This document shows, one piece after another, positions 8,523 through 17,271 of a stretch of 64,000 bases of DNA. Positions within the stretch are counted from its first letter, which is position 1. Each line of letters opens with the position of its first letter. The position numbers and the translations under genes are program-made. Source of the DNA: Lentisphaeria bacterium (GTDB lineage Bacteria; Verrucomicrobiota; Lentisphaeria; Victivallales; UBA1829); the NCBI GenBank assembly GCA_017646015.1, contig JAGCNI010000010.1, positions 1 to 64,000 on the forward strand, given 5' to 3'. The notes below the pieces were generated by a model. It was not told the origin of the DNA. It saw only the letters and a program-made list of their open reading frames with translations, and did not search any database.

Positions 8523-9269
8523 ATGGAACCGGTGCTGGAAAAGAAACAGAAGAAATACAAGATTCCGCTTTGGGGGATCCTGATTATTTTTCTGGTGATC
8601 CTTGCCGCTTTTGTATTTCTGATCTGGTGGACTGTATGCAGTATGTTTGCGGGAAATTCCCGATTCACTCTTCAGAAAGTATTTGTGGAGAGCAGCGGCT
8701 ACTGGAAAGGCAGACGGCAGCAGATTTGCGAAATTCTGCGGATCCGTCCGGGTTCGACCAATCTGTTTCAAATGGATCCGAAGATGATGCGGGAACGTCT
8801 GCTTCAGCGGGAGGCTTCCATGCAGCGGGTTGAAGTTCGCCGTATTCTGCCGGATACCTTGAATGTATCGATTCTGGAACGGATTCCTGTGGCATTGATC
8901 AATACGCCCCGTTCTCTGCATGTGGTGGATTCTGAATCGGTTCTGATGTATAAGAATCGTTGTATGAATATATCCTACAGTCTTCCTGTGATCGTGGGAC
9001 TCCGGAATATGTCCAGTTATCCGGTTGGCAGCAGGATCAATGCATTGGATCGTGCGGTTGAACTGATCATGCTGACAAAGACAGCGTATCCTTCGATCCG
9101 GATCCGGAGCATTTCCATTCAGAAACCCGGACAGTTGGTTTGTGCTGTTTATTACAAACACAATGTTCAGCAGGGCGAGATGTTCCGTGTTGTGATGCCG
9201 GATACTGATCTCAACCGCAAGCTGCAGGAACTGGTTGCCGCCTTGGAAGATATCCGCAAAAAGAAATAG
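8523..9269 (+). CDS. ftsQ: Cell division protein FtsQ/DivIB-like
   Basis: 248 residues with a charged N-terminus, one membrane helix (residues ~16-42) and then a POTRA domain (~52-120) that ends in the characteristic VEVRRILPDTLNVSILERIPVA-type stretch, followed by the beta domain. This is the single-pass topology of FtsQ/DivIB, which links the early and late divisome through FtsL-FtsB. It is preceded by a 189-bp gap with GAGGAAAGAGAG before the ATG. Its context is unusual: no mur, ftsA or ftsZ genes adjoin it; an AsmA-like gene follows. Confidence 0.82.
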   Translation: MEPVLEKKQKKYKIPLWGILIIFLVILAAFVFLIWWTVCSMFAGNSRFTLQKVFVESSGYWKGRRQQICEILRIRPGSTNLFQMDPKMMRERLLQREASMQRVEVRRILPDTLNVSILERIPVALINTPRSLHVVDSESVLMYKNRCMNISYSLPVIVGLRNMSSYPVGSRINALDRAVELIMLTKTAYPSIRIRSISIQKPGQLVCAVYYKHNVQQGEMFRVVMPDTDLNRKLQELVAALEDIRKKK

Positions 9270-9346
9270 CCGCGACGTAATATCAATCTGATGTTCCGCG
9301 GGATGGCGATCATTACGAGTGTAAGAGATATATCTCAAGGTGATTC

Positions 9347-10951
9347 ATGAGTGAACTGAACCGGGAACAGGATAAGCAATCAGGTATTTCCCGGAGATTC
9401 CGGAAACGTTATTTTATTATTCCTGCCGTTTTGATTTTATTGATTCTGTTTATTGGTGTTCTGGGATCGTCGTATGTGTTGACAAATTATTGGCTGCCAT
9501 TGATTTCAGATTGGACAGATTGTGAGATCCGGAGTCGGAATTTGCAAATTGTTTCTCTGTTTCCATTCTCTCTTTCTGCAGAAGGTTTTTATTTTTCGGA
9601 TCGTGAAAATCTGGAGATCCATCTTGATTCCGGTCAGAGTGAATTGGAGATTTCTTCTTTATTTTCCGGTAAAGTTCATCTGCATAAACCGGATCTGCAT
9701 GGAGTGAAAGTTTCTTTTTTGTCCCCGTCCACCCGCTCCGGAAAGATGCCGGAGGGTATATCGTCAGAGAGTGATGATGCGGATGACGTTTTTTCCATGA
9801 GTGATTTTTCTGCTCATAACAGTGTGGTTGAAATCGTCCGTGGGGGGAAAGTGATCTATTCGTGGGAAGTGTCTCATTTGCAGGGGGATCATTTCAGTCC
9901 GGGCAGACAGTGCCGCATGTTTGCGGAAGGAGTGATGCGTTGTGAAGGCGGACAGAATAATCCTTTGCATATCAGACGTCTTGGATTCAATGTCCGCACC
10001 CGTATTTATCCAGGGAAAGATATGATACCCCGGAGTTACTGGTTTGAAGCGGGGAGTGATTTTGTGGATTTGACAGCTGCCGGACAATGGTCTGTATCTC
10101 CAGATATGAAGATTACTTTTTCTGCTTGCGGGGAGGGGGATTTTGATCCGGAGAGGAATCTGTTGCAGATCCGGCATTTCAGCAGTCGGATTTACAAAGA
10201 GAAGAAAGTGATCGGGAATTTGCAAATGGAGGGATATGCCGGAGATGGTTTTTCTCTGGAAGGCCGTTTTTCCGATCTGGACATGGAGCCGTATCTTTCG
10301 ATCCTGACCAAAGATTTGAGTTGCCGTTTGTTTATAACTCAAGGAGAATTTTTTTTACGCGGCAGTAAATTTGACCGGGCATCACTCTTGAATGATCTGA
10401 ATGGTTCTTTACATTTTTCCTGTCGTGATATTTCTATTCCGGTTTCTCTGGATCGGCAGAGTCGTGTTGTGCGTTTGATATTGATCCCGGTGCGGGCATT
10501 GCCATCTTTCATGCCGTTGATCTCTCTCAACTGGAATTTGAAACAGAAGTTGAATGAATGTCTCACATCTCTGGATGCGGTTTTGGCGGGGAAAAATAAT
10601 TTGAATTTCAGTAAAGGGGCGATCCGTTTCCGGATTCAGAATGGAGACTTGAAAATCGGCGAACTGACTTTGTGCGGGAAGGACATCAATATGGAATCCA
10701 TACAGGGTATTTTGAATCTGGAATCCGGTGCGATCGCTTTGCGAAGTATTCTGCTTTTTCACGGGTTCAAAATACCATTCCGCTTTTCCGGAACATTGGA
10801 TGAGCCATCTATCCTTTATTCCAAAGTGCTGGAAGATTTTATTGTGCTGAATACGCCTCGTCTTGATTCATTGCAGCGGATATTGCCGCTTCCGGATACA
10901 TCATTCCGTTTTGATATGAATTGGTTTACAGACATCTTCAAAGGAAAATAA
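9347..10951 (+). CDS. AsmA-like membrane-anchored protein
   Basis: 534 residues: a basic N-terminus, a transmembrane helix at ~22-48, and a long beta-rich periplasmic part. The C-terminal region (~440-510: GKDINMESIQGILNLESGAI, then FRFSGTLDEP) has the repeat style of AsmA/DUF748 proteins, which bridge the periplasm in lipid transport or envelope maintenance. The identification rests on fold-like patterns rather than a strict motif. AAGG lies 6 bases before the ATG. The gene sits 77 bases after ftsQ and 3 bases before the DNA methyltransferase gene, so the three are probably one transcript. Confidence 0.65.
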   Translation: MSELNREQDKQSGISRRFRKRYFIIPAVLILLILFIGVLGSSYVLTNYWLPLISDWTDCEIRSRNLQIVSLFPFSLSAEGFYFSDRENLEIHLDSGQSELEISSLFSGKVHLHKPDLHGVKVSFLSPSTRSGKMPEGISSESDDADDVFSMSDFSAHNSVVEIVRGGKVIYSWEVSHLQGDHFSPGRQCRMFAEGVMRCEGGQNNPLHIRRLGFNVRTRIYPGKDMIPRSYWFEAGSDFVDLTAAGQWSVSPDMKITFSACGEGDFDPERNLLQIRHFSSRIYKEKKVIGNLQMEGYAGDGFSLEGRFSDLDMEPYLSILTKDLSCRLFITQGEFFLRGSKFDRASLLNDLNGSLHFSCRDISIPVSLDRQSRVVRLILIPVRALPSFMPLISLNWNLKQKLNECLTSLDAVLAGKNNLNFSKGAIRFRIQNGDLKIGELTLCGKDINMESIQGILNLESGAIALRSILLFHGFKIPFRFSGTLDEPSILYSKVLEDFIVLNTPRLDSLQRILPLPDTSFRFDMNWFTDIFKGK

Positions 10952-10954
10952 AAA

Positions 10955-11932
10955 ATGGCTGCAGTTACTCGAAAAAGATCCGCCCGCAATCAGACACTGA
11001 CCTTGTCGGAACAGGAACAGCGGGAGTGTCATAACGAATTATTATTCCCGGAAAAAGAATTGTCTGAAAAAGAGTTGTCCGGGCGTATTCTCTGCGGGGA
11101 TTTGTTTCAAATCCTTCCCCGGCTTCCGGATGCTTTTGTGGATCTGTTGATTCTGGATCCGCCTTACAATCTCGGTAAGGATTTCAATGGAATGAAATTC
11201 GGACAGATGTCGGATGAAAACTATATCCGGTATCTTGAATCATGGTTTCCAAAGTTGCTCCGGTTGTTGAAACCGACAGCATCCGTTTATCTCTGTGGAG
11301 ACTGGAAATGTTCTGCTGCACAATATTTTGTAATGAATAAATATCTGCATGTCCGGAATCGTATCACGTGGCAGCGTGAAAAAGGGCGTGGAGCATGCAG
11401 TAATTGGAAAAACAGCTGTGAAGATATCTGGTTCGGAACCTGTTCGCAGGAGTATTATTTTGATGTGGATGCGGTCAAAGTCCGCCGGAAAGTGATTGCG
11501 CCGTACCGTCAGGATGGCAAACCGAAAGATTGGGAGGAGACAGACGAGGGCAACTTCCGTATAACCCATCCTTCTAACTTCTGGGATGATATTACTGTTC
11601 CCTATTGGTCGATGCCGGAAAATACGGATCATCCGACACAGAAGCCGGAAAAATTGATTGCAAAACTGATACTGGCAAGTTCCCGTCCGGGAGATTTTGT
11701 ATTTGATCCGTTTGGCGGCAGCGGAACAACTCCGGTCGTTGCCAAGAAACTGGGAAGATGTTTTGCTTCGGTTGAGATGAATCCTGAATATGCAGCTTGG
11801 GGGATCGCCCGTTTGAAACGGGCTGAATCCGATCCCCGTATTCAAGGATATGAAAAAGGGATTTTCTGGGAACGGAACAGTGCTCTTCATTCCGCCGGAA
11901 AGAAACAGCAGAAACGTGAACTGGATACCTGA
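10955..11932 (+). CDS. Site-specific DNA methyltransferase (amino-methylating, beta class)
   Basis: 325 residues with catalytic motif IV DPPY at 68-71 early in the protein and SAM-binding motif I DPFGGSGTT at 251-259 near the C-terminus. This order (IV, target recognition region, I) marks the beta class of N6-adenine/N4-cytosine methyltransferases. The segment DHPTQKPEKL (motif X) precedes motif I as expected. No restriction endonuclease gene lies on either side, so it looks like an orphan methylase that may act in regulation or replication control. AAAGGA at the end of the AsmA-like gene serves as its ribosome site. The recognition sequence cannot be told from the sequence. Confidence 0.88.
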   Translation: MAAVTRKRSARNQTLTLSEQEQRECHNELLFPEKELSEKELSGRILCGDLFQILPRLPDAFVDLLILDPPYNLGKDFNGMKFGQMSDENYIRYLESWFPKLLRLLKPTASVYLCGDWKCSAAQYFVMNKYLHVRNRITWQREKGRGACSNWKNSCEDIWFGTCSQEYYFDVDAVKVRRKVIAPYRQDGKPKDWEETDEGNFRITHPSNFWDDITVPYWSMPENTDHPTQKPEKLIAKLILASSRPGDFVFDPFGGSGTTPVVAKKLGRCFASVEMNPEYAAWGIARLKRAESDPRIQGYEKGIFWERNSALHSAGKKQQKRELDT

Positions 11933-11944
11933 GTCCGGCTTTTG

Positions 11945-14299
11945 TTATTCTGCAGTTGCTTTTGTACTTTTTTCTTTCAGAAAAGAGAATCCGTATTCCC
12001 GTGAGAAAAGCATCAGTTCCCGTTCCTGCTCCGGTGTTGTCAGTGCGGGGATCACCACAAAGATCCGGTGTCTTTCTGTATGATTTTGTGCGGTTTCAGC
12101 CAGAACTGCGAAATAGCGGAAAAAGAGTTCTTTACCCAACAGAGCAATTTCATTTGTCGGAGGGATCAGAAGAATGGTATCATACACATCTTTCTGTAAC
12201 TCTTTCACCATTGCAGGTATTCCCTGCAGAAGACAGCTTTCTGCATTCGGTTTCTGAGGGGGAAAAACAATTCTTTTGACTGATTTCCGGTGTGGATATT
12301 TTTCAGACAGGATCGTTTCTATTTTCTGATTTCCGATGATCAGGAGCGAATCATTTTTCCATGCGGAGAGGATTTGCGGCAACTGCCAGCGTCGGATGTC
12401 CCGCAACTGCATTTTTTGAAGAACCAGCGAACAGGGAATACCGTCTTTATAAAAGCGGTCATAGTGTATATCCATTGCATCGTGGAGTTTCTGAACGGGG
12501 ATCAGGTGGATTTGTTTTTTTGCGATGATTGCTCCGGGAGCCAAAAGTTCCACTGAAAGGAGTGCGATCTTATCGCTGATTTTCCGGAGAGGAATTTGCA
12601 GACGTGTGAGTTGTGCCGGTTTCAGAGTGACGGGACGAGGCGGATCCGCTTTTTCTTTTCCATTCAGATATTCTGTTACACGCAAATACAAAGGAAGTTC
12701 CATGGGATAATCATTCCGGAGTATGATCTCTGCCTGAATGACTTTATCATTATAACAAACCGGGGGAACTTGCATATTCATGGATGCGACACCTTTGAGA
12801 ATGATCGGATTTCCAGGCTGATCGACAGATGGGAACGGGAAAAGATCTTTTCCGGAACGGATCCATGTTTCTGATTTTGAATCTGCGGTCAGAACAGCCA
12901 GTACATTTTTATGGGTAAGAGGCATTTTATTTTTGTCACACAGAGAAACATTGCCGGGTAGTTGGAGGTATTCCCATTGTCCATAGGTCTGTTTTCCTGT
13001 CATATAGTTCCCGACATAATCTCTGCGAATGAGAGGAAATGTTCGTCCGTCCTGCATTGTGATGGATTCGATTTTACATGGTGCAGCCGGAATGAACATG
13101 TTTTCATTCAGCGGGCTCCATGATTCTCCCGGTTTTTTGAGATGGATTTCCAAAGGCATCTGACTGTTGTGGCGAGCGTAATGGAATGAGAAAGGGAAAA
13201 CACCTTTTTCCAGCTGGATCTTGAATTGGATGGAATATTTTTTTCTCATATCCGGAACTTGTATTGGATTGAACATGTGAAATTTCACAGTTTTCTGATT
13301 GATTTTCATGATCCAGAGCGTATTTGTAACGACTCTGAATTCATATTCTCCGGGTGTTTCGATATTCAGATTTCCTGTATATCGGAGGACGGCACTTCCG
13401 CTTAAATCCAGTTCACGGCTGATGACGTTCACTTCCGAGGGGTAGAGGGGTCTTGGACTTCTTGCATTGAGACGTGCGGCAAAGTTGTTTACAATTTGTC
13501 CGAAGATCGTTTCCTCACGATTTTTTTTGAGTTGATTATTCCATTCCTGAATGTTACGTTCCCTGTTTCTGAGCCATGAATTTGCTTCGCTGCGGATCCT
13601 TGCTTCATAATAATGAAGATCCGGCAGGAATGATTTTGCCCAGGAGGATTGGAAGAGCCGCCATTCCCTGCCATTCTGCATGATTCTGCTCTGATAAAGC
13701 TGTACCCGGAAAGGGAGTTTGGTATTTTCTGTTTTCTGAGAAGCCACAGCTCCGGGATGAGTCGGGAGTATTTTTCCGGATGCAGGGGGGAGCAGATAGC
13801 GTGAATAGAGATAACGTTTCATATTGTTGTTCAAGTTATCATATTGAGTTTTATCCCGGCGGGAGAGATTATTTTTCTGGTGTTCCAGATAGAGTTGGAA
13901 ATTACCTCGGATACCTCCCCAGTAAGTGATTTCGCGCATGGTGAACATATCGGCGTCAGGGGATGTTCTGAGGATGGAATCACCCGTGTTGCGTGTATAG
14001 CCGCTGTAAATGTAAATTTCGCGTTCTTTTTCTGAATGAGGCAGCAGGATCGCGCGGCGTGAAAGATCCAGTTCGGGGATCAGTTCTGTTCCGTCCGGAA
14101 GAAATGCTTTTGCCATACCATTGAACGGCATCGGGAGAAGATACTGTTTGAGGAGCAGGGAAGCCGGTTGTTTATTTGTTGTTGCCGGCTGCCGGACTTT
14201 GATTCTGAATGAGGCATCCGGATCAGCCCATGGAACTGCAGCGAGGGCAAAATATGTCATGCTGAAAAACAGAAAAAAGATGCTGTATATTTTTTTCAT
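11945..14299 (-). CDS. Secreted PA14-like protein of unknown function
   Basis: 784 residues with a signal peptide (MKKIYSIFFLFFSMTYFALA). Residues ~285-390 look like a PA14-type beta barrel: SGSAVLRYTGNLNIETPGEY, then WIMKINQKTV and a GVFPFSFHY segment; PA14 domains bind carbohydrates. A later part (~480-640) looks like beta-sandwich repeats; the C-terminus resembles a Rossmann-like fold. I recognise no catalytic motif. Its ATG overlaps the stop of the upstream glycosidase (ATGA), with AGGAG in that gene's last codons, so the two are translationally coupled. It is the last gene of the operon starting at 19860, and its end faces the methyltransferase gene 12 bases away. Confidence 0.75.
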   Translation of the reverse strand: MKKIYSIFFLFFSMTYFALAAVPWADPDASFRIKVRQPATTNKQPASLLLKQYLLPMPFNGMAKAFLPDGTELIPELDLSRRAILLPHSEKEREIYIYSGYTRNTGDSILRTSPDADMFTMREITYWGGIRGNFQLYLEHQKNNLSRRDKTQYDNLNNNMKRYLYSRYLLPPASGKILPTHPGAVASQKTENTKLPFRVQLYQSRIMQNGREWRLFQSSWAKSFLPDLHYYEARIRSEANSWLRNRERNIQEWNNQLKKNREETIFGQIVNNFAARLNARSPRPLYPSEVNVISRELDLSGSAVLRYTGNLNIETPGEYEFRVVTNTLWIMKINQKTVKFHMFNPIQVPDMRKKYSIQFKIQLEKGVFPFSFHYARHNSQMPLEIHLKKPGESWSPLNENMFIPAAPCKIESITMQDGRTFPLIRRDYVGNYMTGKQTYGQWEYLQLPGNVSLCDKNKMPLTHKNVLAVLTADSKSETWIRSGKDLFPFPSVDQPGNPIILKGVASMNMQVPPVCYNDKVIQAEIILRNDYPMELPLYLRVTEYLNGKEKADPPRPVTLKPAQLTRLQIPLRKISDKIALLSVELLAPGAIIAKKQIHLIPVQKLHDAMDIHYDRFYKDGIPCSLVLQKMQLRDIRRWQLPQILSAWKNDSLLIIGNQKIETILSEKYPHRKSVKRIVFPPQKPNAESCLLQGIPAMVKELQKDVYDTILLIPPTNEIALLGKELFFRYFAVLAETAQNHTERHRIFVVIPALTTPEQERELMLFSREYGFSFLKEKSTKATAE

Positions 14300-16575
14300 T
14301 TGATTCTCCTGAGCTTGAATGCGATATCATCTTCAAAACCCGGAAGTTCGAGGAAATCAGTCAGGACCCTGTCTTCTGCAAGAATACAGTCACCGGAGAT
14401 CGTATCATAGAATTCCACTCTCCATTTACCGGGGACAAAATCGCCGGGGAGGAGCAGACGGATTTCCCGCCATGTATGCGGAGATAATGGATCATTTGTC
14501 CGGGGAGTCCAGTGGAACATCCGTTCTTTATGATAGACCCAGCCATTGAATTCATCTTTTCTTCTGATGCACATGGATTCAAATTCTCTCTCCCATGGGG
14601 GGACAGAATGGATGAGTCCTTTGTATCCTGGATGAAAGGTATTGAAGATTTGATCCGGGGGCGCAATCACTTTACATTCCAATGACTGATACATTGGATC
14701 GCGGAGATCCATATTTTTCAAAAATTTTGTAACCCCGTGGAAATGTTGGAGTCTGCCATCGGAAATCGCAAAATCGTGCCACCAGAGGAAAGGGAGTCCA
14801 GCCTGTTTTTTGAAGATTGCGCCCCACAAACCTGCATGAAGATCGCTTTCAAGGAGTCCGTTTCCTGAGCCGGAGGAGTGACCGCCGAATTCAGTGATCA
14901 AACGCGGTTTATTCAATTCAAACACTCCGCTCTGATAACGAAGCTGCTGTGTCATCGGGATCCGGTCCGATCGGTATGCGTCTCCCACAAGATGTGTTAC
15001 TTCCGGCAGCTGCCACAAACGGAGTTTTCCATTATTATTGTGGATATCGCCGCAGACATGTGTGGTGATCAGGTGTCGGACAGGAGTGAAACTCTGATAG
15101 TTTTTGATGATTTGTGAATGCCATGTATCGACCGTTTTATTGTGATAGGCAGGATAAAAACTGAAAACAAGATCGACTTCGCTCCAGAGTTCGATCGCAA
15201 AAATATTGGGATTCTGTCCATAACGGGCTGCGATATAACGGTTTCTGCGATACCAGAACTGTTTGTATTTTTCATTGGTGAAAAGATTTTCCGCAGAGGT
15301 GATAAAGCCCCCGTCCGCTTCGGCATAAGTGGAATGTTTATTGAATGGATTTTCATACCATTCCTGTGTTGCTCCGGCAGAAAATTTGCCGTGATTATCA
15401 AAAATCAGATTGATCAGGATGCCATATTTTTCAGCCATTTCAAATAATTTATCAAGCCGTGTCGCATTGGCAAGATTATAACGTCCTACGCCCATGTAAT
15501 CCAGACGTCTTGCGCTCCATTCCAAAGCGAATGTCCAGGATGCCATCCATACTTCAATGCAGTTGATCCCGGCGGCAGAACAGAGTTTGAAATATCGTTC
15601 ATAATCTTTCAACCCCATATCCGCCAACGGTGCAATGCGGAGTCTGGCTTCTGCCCGGTAATCTGTGTTGGAATGAATATTCAGACCGACAGGAAAGAAG
15701 AATTCGCCGTTTTCATATTCAAAATAATGGTGATTCTGTTTGGAGACCCGGACAACTCCCCGGACAGGTGCGGGCGTGATTTCAACGGTCTTCCATTCGC
15801 TTGAGACCGTTTCTTTTTTCTCTTTTACAATGATTCTGAATTGATGTTTTCCGGCTGTTTTCGGGAAATAACGCAGTTCCCAGTGAGGGAGACCTTCAGC
15901 CACCGCCCGTTCTTCAGTCATATTGTATTCCAGGTGGTGATCTTTGGTGAAGAATGCGGGGAAAATAACTTTTTTCTGATCGGGCGTCTGCCATTCACAA
16001 TCAACAGCGACTTCATCGGGATCGAACGGATTGAAATATTCCCGGGAAAGCTGAAATTTTACAGAAAATATTTTTCCCGCAGTTCCTTTTTCCGGAGCTG
16101 TGATGGTGGTGACAGCCAACGGGATTTTTTTTCTTATACCCTCATAGCGGAGATTGCGGACTTCGCCTTTGATCTCCATATTCTCTTCCTGACTCCAGAG
16201 CGAAAGACCATACTCAAAAACTGCTGAAGCGATCTGTGCATTCCAGCGTTCTCTATTGGAATAGGGATACCAATTCTGAGCACGGTCATCGATCCGGACC
16301 CGGAGTGTTTTCCAATTTTCTGTTTTGTCAAACGTCCATTCCTGACGGGATTGAAAGAGATTGCCGTCTTTATCTTTGACAATGACCGCCCCCTGAAGAG
16401 GTTTTTTTACATTCAGTTTGTAATCGAAAACCAGATATTCTGCCTCAAATGCTTTTTGTGATGGTTTGAATTTTTCCCGTGGCAGCGGGATTGCAGAAAT
16501 CACCTTGCCTGATATTCCCCAGACAGAAAACATCAGACATATCTGCAAAAGGATCAGAGGGAAAATGTATTTCAC
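14296..16575 (-). CDS. Secreted clan-A-like glycoside hydrolase with N-terminal beta-sandwich (DUF5060-like)
   Basis: About 759 residues starting at a GTG that overlaps the pseudopilin stop (GTGA), with AAGGA 5 bases upstream. Longer starts at 16593 or 16677 lack a ribosome site. Signal peptide ~1-22. Residues ~140-280 form a beta-sandwich resembling DUF5060, then the barrel begins at FEYENGEFFFPVGLNIH. Candidate acid/base Glu466 (IELWSEVDL) and nucleophile Glu562 (LITEFGG) are ~96 residues apart, the arrangement seen in retaining GH5-like clan A enzymes. The C-terminal ~100 residues are another beta domain. The exact GH family and substrate are not decidable here. Its place in a polysaccharide-synthase operon suggests action on the product or on bound glycan. 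Confidence 0.78.
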   Translation of the reverse strand: MKYIFPLILLQICLMFSVWGISGKVISAIPLPREKFKPSQKAFEAEYLVFDYKLNVKKPLQGAVIVKDKDGNLFQSRQEWTFDKTENWKTLRVRIDDRAQNWYPYSNRERWNAQIASAVFEYGLSLWSQEENMEIKGEVRNLRYEGIRKKIPLAVTTITAPEKGTAGKIFSVKFQLSREYFNPFDPDEVAVDCEWQTPDQKKVIFPAFFTKDHHLEYNMTEERAVAEGLPHWELRYFPKTAGKHQFRIIVKEKKETVSSEWKTVEITPAPVRGVVRVSKQNHHYFEYENGEFFFPVGLNIHSNTDYRAEARLRIAPLADMGLKDYERYFKLCSAAGINCIEVWMASWTFALEWSARRLDYMGVGRYNLANATRLDKLFEMAEKYGILINLIFDNHGKFSAGATQEWYENPFNKHSTYAEADGGFITSAENLFTNEKYKQFWYRRNRYIAARYGQNPNIFAIELWSEVDLVFSFYPAYHNKTVDTWHSQIIKNYQSFTPVRHLITTHVCGDIHNNNGKLRLWQLPEVTHLVGDAYRSDRIPMTQQLRYQSGVFELNKPRLITEFGGHSSGSGNGLLESDLHAGLWGAIFKKQAGLPFLWWHDFAISDGRLQHFHGVTKFLKNMDLRDPMYQSLECKVIAPPDQIFNTFHPGYKGLIHSVPPWEREFESMCIRRKDEFNGWVYHKERMFHWTPRTNDPLSPHTWREIRLLLPGDFVPGKWRVEFYDTISGDCILAEDRVLTDFLELPGFEDDIAFKLRRIK

Positions 16576-17255
16576 AATATTCCTTTCTCCCATTCCATGA
16601 CACTGCGGAAGATATTTCCGCTCCATGATACATTGATCATGGGTTCTTCTTTTCCTTTTTGCAAATGCCAGTAACAACGTACTGTCGGGAAGTATTGCAA
16701 GGCATCCCGGAACCGCTGATGCGGAGGATATTCATTGCGTTCATTCCGGAGCTGATTGTATTTGACTTCCGCCCAGGATCTGCCATCATTTTTCCAGGTG
16801 CAGAGGGCGTCGCTGAATTCATAGAAATAACTGACCTGCGCCACTTTGTCTGCCGGATCATCCTTATGTTCTTTTACATTCGGAAGATGTCCGTATTTGC
16901 CGACACTGCCGAAACGGTCGTATGCTTCAATAAATTTCGGTGTCGGTTCTGCGGTCCAGTCCTTGTATTCTCTGTCTGCCGGATTGGTATCCATGCCGCA
17001 ACGATACACTTTGGCGGAGGGCAGATAACTTTTATAAAGATCCGAAGTCCATGCCGGCATCCGGTCACGCCAGTCATCGCGATAGGTGATACAGGCAAGA
17101 CCGAGCTGTTTGAGATTGCTGATACAGTTCGTTTCCTTTGCTTTTTTCAGAACATTATTGATCGATGGCAGCAGCAAGCCCGCCAGAATCGCAATAATTG
17201 CGATCGTGACCAGTAACTCTATGAGTGTGAAAGATTTTTGTTTCAGATGTGTCAT
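16572..17255 (-). CDS. Type II secretion-style pseudopilin (prepilin N-terminal cleavage/methylation domain)
   Basis: 227 residues. The N-terminus is a textbook prepilin signal: basic leader MTHLKQKS, cleavage before Phe9, Glu at +5 (FTLIELLV), then a ~20-residue hydrophobic helix. The rest is the globular head of the Lentisphaerota/Planctomycetes xenologous pseudopilin group (SNLKQLGLA region). ATG 17255 is chosen because AAAGGATCC is 6 bases upstream; the longer frame to 17300 runs into the glycosyltransferase gene. Such pseudopilins are amplified in Lentisphaerota and often sit by carbohydrate-active enzymes; whether they assemble into a pilus is unknown. Confidence 0.9.
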   Translation of the reverse strand: MTHLKQKSFTLIELLVTIAIIAILAGLLLPSINNVLKKAKETNCISNLKQLGLACITYRDDWRDRMPAWTSDLYKSYLPSAKVYRCGMDTNPADREYKDWTAEPTPKFIEAYDRFGSVGKYGHLPNVKEHKDDPADKVAQVSYFYEFSDALCTWKNDGRSWAEVKYNQLRNERNEYPPHQRFRDALQYFPTVRCYWHLQKGKEEPMINVSWSGNIFRSVMEWEKGIL

Positions 17256-17271
17256 AATAATGGATCCTTTC

